From contig NZ_CP038273.1 of assembly GCF_004571175.1 (NCBI RefSeq), forward strand, positions 2,604,001 to 2,668,000: a stretch of 64,000 bases of DNA. The letters run 5' to 3'. The translations under genes and the position numbers were made by a program. Positions 37,250 to 46,876 of this stretch are shown here, one piece after another. Positions within the stretch are counted from its first letter, which is position 1, and each line of letters starts with the position of its first letter. The notes beneath the pieces are model-generated. The model saw nothing but the letters and a program-made list of their open reading frames with translations. It was not told the origin of the DNA and searched no databases. Origin of the DNA: Legionella israelensis. Lineage in GTDB: Bacteria; Pseudomonadota; Gammaproteobacteria; Legionellales; Legionellaceae.

Positions 37250-38065
37250 TTATTGCTCATGCAGGTAATTCCACACGGTTGTACGTGATGATAGCCCCAT
37301 CTCCTCCATAATCAGCCAGGTTAATTCATAATTGCTTATATCTGATTGCAGCTGTTGTTTGAGATTCCTGGTGTACAAATAGCGGAAATTTTTAATTGAT
37401 GATGAGAGTTTTAATCTGGTTAATTCCTGCCTATAGCTACAGAGTAAAATCTGATAGCCAATGGCATCAATAAGGTTGCCAGAACCTCCGATTAATGAAC
37501 TAAAATCTCGTAGTAGGGCTACTTGAACGTCATTGCGTATTGGAATAAATCGATCGTGGCTATTGGTAGCAATTTCGCGTGTAATCCATAAAGAATGTTC
37601 CTGGACATGAAAGTCAGGACTAAGGCGCATCGCTTCGCTTAACGTGAGGCCAAATTGAATTTGTAAGCCGGTTAATAATCTGGCTGATGGGGTGCTTATG
37701 TTTTGCCAAAAGCCAGGATAAATCTTTGGCTTTTTCTTATGTTTTTTTGGTCTTTTAAGTCCAAGGCTCTCGTTATTGATTTCATTTGCAGTTGGACATT
37801 CCATTTCATAAAGGAATTTTCTAATGATGCCCAGATGGCGCGTGATAGTGGCAGTTTTTAATTTTCTCTTCTGCCAGTGTTCAACCAGTTTCTGAATATG
37901 TACTGGCTTAATCGTCTGCCATTTAGGCGGCACATTGCCAACGATAAAAAGATCGTCAATCATTTTATGAATGACATAGTACCGGCGTTTTCTCTCCTTG
38001 AAACAGCCGCGATGATCAGAGTTTAAAAACCGGTTGGCGGTTTGTCTTAATGATTGTTTTCGCAT
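37250..38065 (-). CDS. Tyrosine recombinase-like protein, degenerate partner of pair 2
   Basis: 271 residues from an ATG preceded by GAGGTG. It is a paralogue of 22376-23179 with the same substitutions: QFGLTLSEAMRL for the Arg I box, RYLYTRNLKQ for HxxR, MGLSSR for the GH box, and a terminal Tyr in WNYLHEQ. The parallel changes support a conserved non-catalytic role, for example as the structural half of a heteromeric recombinase. Confidence 0.8.
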   Translation of the reverse strand: MRKQSLRQTANRFLNSDHRGCFKERKRRYYVIHKMIDDLFIVGNVPPKWQTIKPVHIQKLVEHWQKRKLKTATITRHLGIIRKFLYEMECPTANEINNESLGLKRPKKHKKKPKIYPGFWQNISTPSARLLTGLQIQFGLTLSEAMRLSPDFHVQEHSLWITREIATNSHDRFIPIRNDVQVALLRDFSSLIGGSGNLIDAIGYQILLCSYRQELTRLKLSSSIKNFRYLYTRNLKQQLQSDISNYELTWLIMEEMGLSSRTTVWNYLHEQ

Positions 38066-38083
38066 CGCTTCACCTCAATGTTA

Positions 38084-38172
38084 TTTGCCCTGGCTTTGGT
38101 TTAGTGTTGGTCGAGCGGCTCACTCAAAGGCGAAACCTGGCTTATGCCATAAAGCTCGAAACAGGGGGCAAA
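38084..38172 (-). promoter_or_regulatory. 89-nt conserved structured leader element, copy 2
   Basis: Same length as the copy at 23216-23304, with four substitutions. It ends 18 bp before the recombinase ATG, leaving room only for the ribosome site, so it could control translation of the pair. Confidence 0.75.
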
Positions 38173-38330
38173 TCAAATTGCCGTACTACATTTTTTTGGT
38201 GGTTATCCTCCTTATTGTTGAAATGTTAACGACATAGCAAAATGCGTAGCATTTGCTTAGATGGTGTCAATACAGAGTATGTATGCTGACTTCAAATTCC
38301 GCTGGAATTTGTTCTGCCGAATGGCAAGTA
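38173..38330 (-). other. Leader segment between the 89-nt element and hammerhead E
   Basis: No ORF. A Shine-Dalgarno-like AAGGAGGATAA (38205-38215, minus strand) is followed by ATGTAG only. A hairpin CTGCC/GGCA near 38313-38326 matches the position of TTCTACC/GGTAGAA in module 1, with altered but paired bases. Confidence 0.45.
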
Positions 38331-38439
38331 TCCGTGAAGGGTATCCCGACTGAACGTCCAGCCACAGGGTTAGGGATTGGGGTGGCTAAGCACAAGACCT
38401 TGTAAAAGGTTTCGCCTTTACAGGCTCATCAGCTGTGCT
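38331..38439 (-). ncRNA. Hammerhead ribozyme E with downstream pseudoknot-like domain
   Basis: Minus strand. The core is CTGATGA (38426-38432), stem II GCC/GGC, GAAA (38410-38413), stem III ACCTT/AAGGT, cleavage after the C at 38396. Stem I is AGCACAG/TTGTGCT, seven pairs including one G-U. The 3' domain has AGCCAC/GTGGCT around CCCTAA, then GTCGGGATACCC. It heads the recombinase pair 2 transcript. Confidence 0.94.
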
Positions 38440-38603
38440 AATTAAAAGCTATCAAATCGGTGCTTGCTGCGCAAGGATTTATAGTGGGTTTTTTGTTCAA
38501 ACGCGTTGAGCGCCTTTGAACAAAAGGGCGGAATGTGTTGATTTTACTGGGTAAAATCAAGGATGGTTTCCTGCGTCACTGCACGGAATATGCAGTGACG
38601 CAG
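38440..38603. repeat. Hairpin array upstream of hammerhead E
   Basis: TTTGTTCAAA/TTTGAACAAA (38492-38524), TTGATTTTAC/GTAAAATCAA (about 38539-38561) and CTGCGTCACTGCA/TGCAGTGACGCAG (38571-38603). The order and spacing match 23617-23761; the first stem has compensating changes. Confidence 0.7.
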
Positions 38604-38633
38604 AACAATCTTTTTATCTGGTTAATAAAGATT

Positions 38634-39959
38634 TTATATATTTTCTAGCCAACCCACCTGATTATTAATGTTATTAGAACACCATTCGATAAATTTTTCT
38701 GAATACCTAGGTGTGCTTTCGTTTAGATAAAAATAATCTCTATTAGATTTTATTTTGTATTTCCTAACTATTTTGTAAAAAATGTGATTCGTTATCATTT
38801 TAGGACGGATTCTACCGTTTATAGCATCTCTAGCATCAAAAGTTTTATAAGGATGAGAGCGTGTAGGATCGACAGGCTCATAGATTCTTATCGCTTTTTC
38901 TCCAGTATCACCTGAATGCAACGTAATATCAGATGCACTTTCATTCTTAGTTAAGCAAAGTTTATAATCCATGGATATTGCAAATTCAGGACTATTTATT
39001 TTGTTCGACTGGTTTCTGAGTTTCCCAAGGAATTTTTGGACTATATCTGCTGAAGCTTCACCATATCTTTGTTTTAATATATTTGTTGAGACAGCATTTC
39101 CTTCTATAATTAAATTTAATAAGCCTGAGTTCATAGAAGGTAAAGGGGTTCCTCCAGTTATCTGGTTATATTTTTTTACATAATTTAAAATTGTTGACTG
39201 AAATAAACGACATAAGTCATATTGAATTTCATTTATAGCCAAATGTACCGCCTGATCTCGGATATTCAAAATTTCTTCAATATTTTTTCTAATATTACTA
39301 TGTTCAGGATATTGCTTTTTCAACGCATCTCTACAACTAATTGTTTGACTCTTGTTCTTTTTATAAATTGCTTCAAGTGCATTGGTTTGAACAATCTCTC
39401 CCTTAAGTAATAACTCCCATGAGTTAGCTATCAACATTGCAAATAATTCTATCCTTGATGGCTGATTGGGGCTGTTATAAAGCTGTAGAGCTGTTAAGAA
39501 TGAGTTTTTGCTTTTCTGGTATAGATTATGTATAAACTTTTCTGTGTCGTTTAGAAAGTCACTTCCTTTATTCTGACTCATTAACGTAAGAAAATCGAAA
39601 TCAGTTAATTCTGATAGGCCTGAACAGTACCACAATTTTTCTTTATAGCTATAAAAACAATACTCCCTTAAAAAGGCACTTAGATATTTTTTTATTGTGG
39701 AAGGCGCATAATTAGTTTCTTGAGCAATAGAATCTGGAGTGAAACCTTTTTGTGTATCTTCTTGAACTTTAAGTGAGCGTAAAAATTTTAGAAGATTATT
39801 TGTATTTTCTTTTCTCAAAATCAAAATCCATTTTAATCCATTAATATTTAGTATAGCAGTCAGGTTGCAAACTAATGTGGAAAAGTTTTGATGTTCTATA
39901 ATTATACATACAAAATTATTGAGATGGGAACTAAAGGAGCGTTTTCTTGAAGCCCTCAC
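38634..39959 (-). CDS. DUF3644-type HEPN protein, putative RNase
   Basis: Up to 441 residues; the first 45 or so read poorly, and a TTG at about residue 49 (LRKENTNNLLKF) may be the true start. An N-terminal winged-helix-like part (GFTPDSIAQETNYAPSTIKKYL) precedes the HEPN region (FLTALQLYNSPNQPSRIELFAML). The HEPN catalytic motif RxxxxH is present (R234-H239, IRDQAVHL). HEPN proteins of this kind act as RNases in defence or toxin modules. It is divergent from a DUF3800 gene 47 bp away. Confidence 0.72.
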   Translation of the reverse strand: MRASRKRSFSSHLNNFVCIIIEHQNFSTLVCNLTAILNINGLKWILILRKENTNNLLKFLRSLKVQEDTQKGFTPDSIAQETNYAPSTIKKYLSAFLREYCFYSYKEKLWYCSGLSELTDFDFLTLMSQNKGSDFLNDTEKFIHNLYQKSKNSFLTALQLYNSPNQPSRIELFAMLIANSWELLLKGEIVQTNALEAIYKKNKSQTISCRDALKKQYPEHSNIRKNIEEILNIRDQAVHLAINEIQYDLCRLFQSTILNYVKKYNQITGGTPLPSMNSGLLNLIIEGNAVSTNILKQRYGEASADIVQKFLGKLRNQSNKINSPEFAISMDYKLCLTKNESASDITLHSGDTGEKAIRIYEPVDPTRSHPYKTFDARDAINGRIRPKMITNHIFYKIVRKYKIKSNRDYFYLNESTPRYSEKFIEWCSNNINNQVGWLENI

Positions 39960-40006
39960 CTTTATAATGCATTTTCTCTAATCGGTTAAAGGAATAACGA
40001 TATTTT

Positions 40007-40851
40007 ATGAGTCAGGTAAGCAATAATATCTATGTATATGCTGATGAGTCAGTACGCAAGGGAAAATATTTCTCAAATTTTTATGGTGGGGCTTTGCTTG
40101 TCGATGAAAATCACAACGATGTTATTCTCAACTTCTCAATAGCAAAAAAGATGAGCTGGAAATTAATGGGGAAATAAAATGGGATAAAGTTAGCGGGAAG
40201 ACATTTCTACAATATAGTAAATTTATAGAGTATTTTTTCGGCTTAATAAATGATGATATCGTGAAAATAAGAATAATGTTTAGTCAAAATAATAAGGTTG
40301 CATGCAATTTAACAAAGGAGCATAAAGAGAAAGGTTATTTGTTTTTATACTATCAATTTTTGAAACATGCTTTTGGCTTACAATACCTTGCAAGTGAAAA
40401 TAAATATTCAATGCATTATTATTTAGATTTATTGCCTCAGAAAGAAGATGATTGTAATAAGTTTAAGTATTTTGTCAGCAATTTAGATAAATTTATTCCA
40501 GATCAATATAATTTAGTTTGCTCTGCTGAGCAGATACATGAAGTAGACTCTAAAAAATCAATTATAATTCAATCAGTTGATATTGTATTAGGCGCTATAC
40601 AAGCAAAGTTGAATGACAAGTTTGCTAATAAAAATAAAAACAAAAAACGACCCGAAAAAACAAGATTAAAAGAAAATCTATATAAACGTATAAATAGCCA
40701 CATAAGAGAAATATATCCAAATTTTAACATAGGAGCCTCAACTAGTTATCAAAACGATATATCTAATAGATTTAGGCACCCTTACCGGCATTGGAATTTT
40801 GAGCCAAGTGATAATGTGTCTAATCCACACTATGTATCTAAAAGCAGATGA
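40007..40851 (+). pseudogene. DUF3800 protein gene, frameshifted
   Basis: The start at 40007 has AAAGGAATAA upstream. It opens with the DUF3800 N-terminus, IYVYADESVRKGKYF. The frame ends at 40177, but from about 40125 another frame continues with LEINGEIKWDKVSGK and the C-terminal signature QSVDIVLGAIQAKL. One inserted or lost base near 40130 explains the break. DUF3800 proteins are common in mobile and defence loci. Confidence 0.78.
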
Positions 40852-40857
40852 TATAAT

Positions 40858-41001
<144 letters not shown>

Positions 41002-41095
41002 GGATTTTCTCTGTTGATAGAGGTTAGAGCGTCTAACCTCTATCATGTGGCGGGTATTCTAAACATAAAAGGCTTAAAATACCAGAGAAATTTTT

Positions 41096-42964
41096 TTAGC
41101 TTTCGTCTCCTTCCAGGAAGCTTCTCAGTTTTTCTGAACGTGATGGATGACGTAACTTGCGTAAGGCTTTGGCTTCGATTTGACGGATACGTTCTCTGGT
41201 GACATCAAATTGCTTGCCGACTTCCTCAAGGGTATGATCCGTGTTCATTTCAATGCCAAAACGCATGCGCAGGACTTTGGCTTCTCTTGGTGTTAATGTT
41301 TCCAGTATCTCAAGTGTGGCTTCACGTAAGCCTTCAGCCGTTGCTTTATCAATGGGAGAATCAATATTGACATCTTCAATAAAATCACCTAAATGAGAAT
41401 CATCATCATCACCCACTGGGGTTTCCATAGAAATGGGTTCTTTGGCTATTTTTAAGACTTTTCGTATCTTGTCTTCACTCAGATCCATTTTTTCAGCCAG
41501 CTCTTCAGGCGTGGCTTCGCGTCCTGTCTCCTGCAGGATCTGACGAGAGATTCGATTTAACTTATTGATGGTCTCAATCATATGAACAGGTATTCGAATG
41601 GTTCGTGCCTGATCAGCAATGGAGCGGGTAATGGCTTGACGAATCCACCAGGTGGCATAGGTTGAAAACTTATAACCGCGTCGATATTCAAATTTATCAA
41701 CCGCTTTCATCAAACCAATGTTGCCTTCCTGAATGAGATCTAAAAATTGCAATCCGCGGTTAGTGTATTTTTTGGCAATTGAAATCACGAGGCGCAGGTT
41801 TGCTTCTACCATTTCTTTTTTAGCACGTCGGGCTTTGGCCTCTCCGATAGACATTTTACGGTTAATGTCTTTAATGTCGCTGATTTTCAAGCCGTATTCT
41901 TCTTCAAAGTTGGCCAGCTTAGTTTGCAGACGAATAATTTCGTTTCGATGCTCACTGATACGTTCCAGGTCCAATTTTGCCTTATGTTTGGAGAGAAGGG
42001 TATTAAGCCAAGTCAGATCCGTTTCCTGTCCTGGGAAAGTGTCAATAAACAGCTTTCGCGGGATACGTGCTTTTTCAATGCACAGGCGCATGATGTTTCG
42101 TTCAAATTCACGAATATGGTTTCGTAATTGGCGGAAATGACGTGTGAGCTTATCTACCTGTCTTGAGGTAAGCTTTAACTTCAGGAAGGAATCGGACATA
42201 ATTTCCAGAAGTTCAATTGTTTTTTTATCGCTACGTCCCCGTTCCTGGAGAGCACTCATGGACAGATCGAAATTTTCCCGAAGTTCATCAAAATAAGCTT
42301 TTGCTTGTTCCAGACTAGGCCCGGTATCCGTATCGCCAATATCATCTTGTCCTCCTTCCTCGTTTTCTTCATCCAGATCACCGAGGATACCTCCTCCTTC
42401 GTTTTCGTCGAGCATGGAGCCGATGCTTGCCGCCGGAGCTTCTTCTTCTGAGTCGGAAAAACCGCTAATGACTTCACTAAGGCGCATTTCATCTTCCAGC
42501 ACCCGATCATAGTCCTCAAGAACAAGCTGTATGGTTTCAGGATAATGTGCCAGTGATTTCAGGACTTGATAAATACCTTCTTCAATCCGTTTGGCAATAC
42601 GAATCTCGCCTTCACGGGTCAATAGCTCAACCGTACCCATTTCACGCATGTACATGCGGACAGGATCAGTAGTGCGTCCCGTTTCCTTATCAACGGAAGC
42701 AAGAACGGCAGCGGCTTCTTCGACATCTTCCGGAGCTTCTTCTGTGTTTCCAAGCAGTGCCAGCTCGTCGTCACTGGGAGGATGTTCAAAGACCTTGATG
42801 TTCATGCCTTCCAGCATGCTGATGATCACATCAAAATGTTCAGTATCAACAATATTTGGTAACAGGTCGTTAATTTGAGCATAAGTCAGGTAATTTTGTT
42901 CTTTTCCGAGACTTATGACTTTTGTGATCTGTGAGCGTTGCTGTTCTTGGTCATTTGTGGTCAT
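41096..42964 (-). CDS. rpoD: RNA polymerase primary sigma factor (sigma-70)
   Basis: 622 residues. Region 1.2 begins [11 protein letters not shown] and a long acidic non-conserved region follows. Region 2 has [31 protein letters not shown] and [12 protein letters not shown]. Region 4 ends with [20 protein letters not shown]. It directs core polymerase to housekeeping promoters. Last gene of the rpsU-yqeY-dnaG-rpoD block. Confidence 0.98.
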   Translation of the reverse strand: MTTNDQEQQRSQITKVISLGKEQNYLTYAQINDLLPNIVDTEHFDVIISMLEGMNIKVFEHPPSDDELALLGNTEEAPEDVEEAAAVLASVDKETGRTTDPVRMYMREMGTVELLTREGEIRIAKRIEEGIYQVLKSLAHYPETIQLVLEDYDRVLEDEMRLSEVISGFSDSEEEAPAASIGSMLDENEGGGILGDLDEENEEGGQDDIGDTDTGPSLEQAKAYFDELRENFDLSMSALQERGRSDKKTIELLEIMSDSFLKLKLTSRQVDKLTRHFRQLRNHIREFERNIMRLCIEKARIPRKLFIDTFPGQETDLTWLNTLLSKHKAKLDLERISEHRNEIIRLQTKLANFEEEYGLKISDIKDINRKMSIGEAKARRAKKEMVEANLRLVISIAKKYTNRGLQFLDLIQEGNIGLMKAVDKFEYRRGYKFSTYATWWIRQAITRSIADQARTIRIPVHMIETINKLNRISRQILQETGREATPEELAEKMDLSEDKIRKVLKIAKEPISMETPVGDDDDSHLGDFIEDVNIDSPIDKATAEGLREATLEILETLTPREAKVLRMRFGIEMNTDHTLEEVGKQFDVTRERIRQIEAKALRKLRHPSRSEKLRSFLEGDES

Positions 42965-43050
42965 AGGCAGTTTCTTTCGTAAGAATTGTTAAAAATTTCA
43001 AACCTTTTATTATAGACTGGCATAAGAAAACTTGCCAGCCCATTACTGTT

Positions 43051-44790
43051 TTATTTTTCATCAATGGAGGTTTGATGGCGTTTTCTGAGCATATCTTGTA
43101 ACAAGATACGTTCTTCATCAGTTAAGCCTTCCTGGCGGGATTTTTCAATAAGTTGATGAATTTTATTTTCTTTGTTCTGTTTCTGTAAGAATAGAACAAT
43201 ATCGATAAATTCTCTAATCTGTTCTGCTTCTGGAACTTGGTGATCCCAGGCAGCCAGTTTGTTGATGGATTCAAAAAGCGGTGAATCGCGCCATAATTCG
43301 ATCAGTGTGGCGGTATTGCTTTGTGGAGTCTCTGAAAGATACAGGAGTAATTTTTTCAAGATGAGTTGATCGTCTCCTACCAGCAGATTTGGATTAATAT
43401 GCTCGATACAGGATGAATAAATTTCCGGATTTTGCAGAAGAAGAGCAACAGCGACACGGATCGGTGTGCGTGATATAATGGCTCTGGGTTCCTGAGGTTT
43501 TATATTCTCCTTGTCGCTTAATAATTGTGTTAATCGATGGTGATCGATATGTGTTTTACGGGCAAGATCGTCAATCAGTAACTGTTTATAAGAACCCTCA
43601 TTCATTTTTGCCAGATAAGGTCTGGCCATGTTTATCAGTTGCGTTTTCCCCGCCGGCTGATGCAAGTCGATGCCCATACTTAAGGTTGTAAAGAAAAACT
43701 GATGCAGGGGAATGCCATTGTGGATTCTCTTTAAGAAAGCGTGGTTGCCTTCCTGGCGAACAAGACTATCGGGATCATGTTCTTGTGGTAAAAAAACAAA
43801 ACTGGCATCAATGCCCTGATTCAAATAAGGCAGACTGTTTTCAAGTGCTCTCCAGGCAGCTTGTTTGCCGGCGTTATCACCATCAAAACAAAAGATAAGA
43901 CGACGGGTATATTTTGATAATAGTTGAATATGATAGCTGCTTGTAGCGGTACCCAGCGTAGCAACGGCATTGATAATGCCGTATTGCGCAAGAACAATGA
44001 CATCCATGTATCCTTCAACGATGATAATGGCATCAATATCTTTTTGATGTCTGATGACCTGATGTAAGCCATAGAGCTCTCTGTTCTTTTGAAAAAGCAC
44101 GGTTTCAGGCGAGTTCAGATATTTTGGTTTTTGTGCAGGATCAATCGTGCGACCGCCAAAACCAATTATTCGACCGTGCCGGTCATGAATGGGAAACATG
44201 ATTCGATGTCGGTAACGGTCATATATTTTTCCCTCATCCGTTTTAATGAGCATGCCTGTGGTGATGAGTTCGCGTTGCTGGTTTTTGAATATTTTTTCCA
44301 GGGTATGCCATTGATTGGGAGAATAACCCAACTGATAACGCCTTGCAGTTTCACCGTTTAACCCACGTTGCTGCAAGTATTTAATAGCTATTTTACCTTG
44401 ATTTTTAAGTGTTTTTTGGTAAAAAAGATTGACTTTGGCCAATAACTGATAAAGATCCTGGCTTTGATTTATTTTTGCTGTGGTTTGCTGATCTCTTGGT
44501 ACGGTTAATCCTAACCGACCAGCCAGGGTTTCTACTGCATCAACAAAACCCTGGTTGAGATAATTCATGATAAAGCTAATGGCATTTCCTGAAGCGCCGC
44601 AACCAAAGCAATGATAAAACTGTTTTTTGCCGATAACATTAAATGACGGAGTTTTTTCATTGTGAAAAGGACAGCAAGCAAGGTGGCTTGTCCCTCTTTT
44701 TTTCAAAGGAACATAACTGTCAATCAATTCAACAAGATCTGTGCGCTGCAGGAGATCATCAATAAAAGGCTGAGGAATTAAGCCAGACAT
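43051..44790 (-). CDS. dnaG: DNA primase
   Basis: 579 residues. The CHC2 zinc domain is at the N-terminus (CPFHNEKTPSFNV, FYHCFGCGASG). The TOPRIM domain is in the middle (IIVEGYMDVIVL, FCFDGDNAGKQAA). The C-terminal helicase-binding domain ends the protein. It makes RNA primers at the replication fork. It lies 14 bp downstream of yqeY. Confidence 0.97.
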   Translation of the reverse strand: MSGLIPQPFIDDLLQRTDLVELIDSYVPLKKRGTSHLACCPFHNEKTPSFNVIGKKQFYHCFGCGASGNAISFIMNYLNQGFVDAVETLAGRLGLTVPRDQQTTAKINQSQDLYQLLAKVNLFYQKTLKNQGKIAIKYLQQRGLNGETARRYQLGYSPNQWHTLEKIFKNQQRELITTGMLIKTDEGKIYDRYRHRIMFPIHDRHGRIIGFGGRTIDPAQKPKYLNSPETVLFQKNRELYGLHQVIRHQKDIDAIIIVEGYMDVIVLAQYGIINAVATLGTATSSYHIQLLSKYTRRLIFCFDGDNAGKQAAWRALENSLPYLNQGIDASFVFLPQEHDPDSLVRQEGNHAFLKRIHNGIPLHQFFFTTLSMGIDLHQPAGKTQLINMARPYLAKMNEGSYKQLLIDDLARKTHIDHHRLTQLLSDKENIKPQEPRAIISRTPIRVAVALLLQNPEIYSSCIEHINPNLLVGDDQLILKKLLLYLSETPQSNTATLIELWRDSPLFESINKLAAWDHQVPEAEQIREFIDIVLFLQKQNKENKIHQLIEKSRQEGLTDEERILLQDMLRKRHQTSIDEK

Positions 44791-44804
44791 GGCTATCGAG
44801 ACTC

Positions 44805-45248
44805 TTAGCTTAATTTGGCCCGAATGATTTTACTGACTTCACTCATATCGGCGCGTCCTTGTAGTTTCGGTTTAAGTTGTGCCATCACTTTCCCCATGTC
44901 GGCCATGGTTTTGGCATCAAGTTGTTGCATGGTCTCGTCGATGAGTTGTCGAATTTCCTCCTCAGTTAGAGGTTCTGGCAGATAATTGGAAATCACATCC
45001 AGTTCATATTGTTCCTGATCGACGAGATCTTCTCTTCCTGCTTTTTCAAACTGCTCAATGGATTCGCGGCGTTGCTTGGCCATTTTATCGAGGATACTCA
45101 GCAATCTGTCATCATCGACCTCAATTCGTTCGTCGACTTCAATCTGCTTAATGGCTGCCGTAATCAACCTGAGTGCTTCGAGCTTTTTTTTATCTTTTGC
45201 ACGCATGGCATCTTTCAAATCATTGGTAATCTGTTCTTTTATAGTCAT
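44805..45248 (-). CDS. yqeY: YqeY/GatB-like domain protein
   Basis: 147 residues (MTIKEQITNDLKDAMRAKDKKKLEALR and GRADMSEVSKIIRAKLS are family signatures). It resembles the tail domain of GatB and may act in tRNA-dependent amidation or tRNA binding. Typically sits between rpsU and dnaG, as here. Confidence 0.93.
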   Translation of the reverse strand: MTIKEQITNDLKDAMRAKDKKKLEALRLITAAIKQIEVDERIEVDDDRLLSILDKMAKQRRESIEQFEKAGREDLVDQEQYELDVISNYLPEPLTEEEIRQLIDETMQQLDAKTMADMGKVMAQLKPKLQGRADMSEVSKIIRAKLS

Positions 45249-45476
45249 TTTTATTCCCCTGTTTGAAATACTTTACGTAGCCAGGTTCAATATGGCGATG
45301 TGCAAAAAAAACTAAAATGCCACAACTATCATGGCAATGGTACTCTCAATTATTCGGAATTATGCATTCATTCCGCACCCGAGTCTTTTTTGCTAAAATA
45401 AAGTGGTGCGGAATGTTGGGGTATCTATTATATCCTGCGTCGAATTTTTTGAATGTGAAGTTGATGAAACAGGATA

Positions 45477-45704
45477 TTACTTGCGTCGTCGTCGGTCTTT
45501 TTGACGAGTAGCCAGTTCACGAGAGATTTTTTTCAGATGACGTTTAACAGCGGCTGCTTGCTTGCGTTTGCGCTCTGCAGTGGGTTTTTCATAAAATTCA
45601 CGGCGACGTAACTCAGTTAAGATACCGGCCTTTTCACATGCACGCTTAAAACGGCGTAATGCATATTCAGGGTTTTCGCCTTCTTTCACACGAACGGTAG
45701 GCAT
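45477..45704 (-). CDS. rpsU: 30S ribosomal protein bS21
   Basis: 75 residues, highly basic ([34 protein letters not shown]). It helps start selection on the small subunit. First gene of the macromolecular-synthesis block; divergent from tsaD. Confidence 0.97.
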   Translation of the reverse strand: MPTVRVKEGENPEYALRRFKRACEKAGILTELRRREFYEKPTAERKRKQAAAVKRHLKKISRELATRQKDRRRRK

Positions 45705-45871
45705 TAAATAGATCCTCTTGTTATTTCATATAATAAGCGGCAATTTTAGTTGCAGTTATGTTCTTCGTCAAGTGAAATAATGGGAAAATAGCTGCTTCTT
45801 ATCCGATAAATAGCCTGCCTTGAGTTAAACTATGATAAAATATTGACATTTTAAGTGAAAAACAGCGTGTT

Positions 45872-46876
45872 ATGAGAGTATTAGGTATTGAATCATCCTG
45901 TGATGAAACAGGCGTTGCCATTTATGATAGTCAAAATGGGCTTTTAGCACATACACTTCATTCACAAATTGAAACTCATGCGGTGTATGGTGGTGTTGTT
46001 CCGGAATTGGCTTCTCGTGATCATGTTAATCATCTTGTTCCTCTCATTGATGAAGCTTTGCTGCAATCGGGCCTGAAAAAATCAGCGTTGGATGCCATCG
46101 CCTATACCGCAGGCCCTGGGTTAATCGGTGCTTTATTAACTGGTGCCTGCTTTGCTAAAAGTTTTGCCTATTCGTTAAGAATACCGGCTTTGGCCATTCA
46201 TCATCTTGAGGCTCATTTACTTGCTGCAAAACTGGATAGCCTGGAATTGGATTTCCCGTTTATTGCCTTATTGGTTTCAGGAGGACACAGTCAGCTGGTT
46301 CAGGTCAATGCTTTAGGTGATTATGAATTATTGGGCGATACGCTGGATGATGCAGCAGGAGAAGCATTTGATAAGACCGCAAAATTAATGGGAATCGATT
46401 ATCCTGGCGGCGCTAAGCTGGCAAAGCTCGCTGATCGTTGTGGTTTTACACCCTATCGTTTTCCCAGACCTATGACGGATCGACCCGGCTTGGATTTCAG
46501 TTTCAGTGGTTTGAAAACTTACGCCTTAACCACTTGGAATCAGAGTGCAAAAGATGACAGGGCACGAGAGGAAATTGCCAAGGCTTTTCAGGATGCGGTA
46601 GTGGACACTTTGTTGATCAAGTGTCAACGTGCTTTAAAACAGACCGGCTGTCATAGCCTGGTAGTAGCAGGAGGCGTGGGAGCTAACCTGGCCTTACGCG
46701 CCACATTGACTGAGTGGATGGCTACTTTTAAAGGTAAACTGTATTTTCCAAGGCTTGAGTATTGCACTGACAATGGTGCCATGGTGGCATATGCCGGTTG
46801 TCTTCGAATGTTGCAACAGGAAAAAGATAAGAGTCATGCAATCGAAGTCAAAGCACGTTGGCCTTTAGTAAGTTAA
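45872..46876 (+). CDS. tsaD: tRNA t6A37 threonylcarbamoyltransferase TsaD
   Basis: 334 residues of the ASKHA fold. The metal-binding histidines are in HHLEAHLLA and the nucleotide motifs are at [12 protein letters not shown] and [11 protein letters not shown]. It transfers the threonylcarbamoyl group to A37 of ANN-decoding tRNAs with TsaB and TsaE. Convergent with plsY, sharing 4 bp. Confidence 0.97.
   Translation: MRVLGIESSCDETGVAIYDSQNGLLAHTLHSQIETHAVYGGVVPELASRDHVNHLVPLIDEALLQSGLKKSALDAIAYTAGPGLIGALLTGACFAKSFAYSLRIPALAIHHLEAHLLAAKLDSLELDFPFIALLVSGGHSQLVQVNALGDYELLGDTLDDAAGEAFDKTAKLMGIDYPGGAKLAKLADRCGFTPYRFPRPMTDRPGLDFSFSGLKTYALTTWNQSAKDDRAREEIAKAFQDAVVDTLLIKCQRALKQTGCHSLVVAGGVGANLALRATLTEWMATFKGKLYFPRLEYCTDNGAMVAYAGCLRMLQQEKDKSHAIEVKARWPLVS

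Larger units (their letters stand above)
35053..37260 (-). pseudogene. Tyrosine recombinase, catalytic partner of pair 2, split by an IS
   Basis: The main part (36406-37260) keeps Arg I (LFGLRREESMKV), Lys (WTKGGIGRT) and HxxR (LHGLRHAFAQ). It ends where an IS256-like element is inserted at 36415. The lost tail is found on the other side (35053-35108): in one frame it reads QLGHSRISILRTYIG, with the last His and the nucleophilic Tyr. One extra base puts this tail out of frame, so the gene has decayed further. Its start overlaps the upstream partner's stop by 11 bp. Confidence 0.87.

Noticed and set aside
38205-38215. Strong Shine-Dalgarno sequence on the minus strand in the recombinase leader
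   Set aside because: It is followed by ATGTAG only, and in module 1 by no start codon at the right distance, so no leader peptide can be supported, although both modules contain it.
40040-40052. Another GCTGATGAGTC that resembles a hammerhead core
   Set aside because: It lies in the DUF3800 coding frame (ADES) and has no GAAA and paired stems around it.
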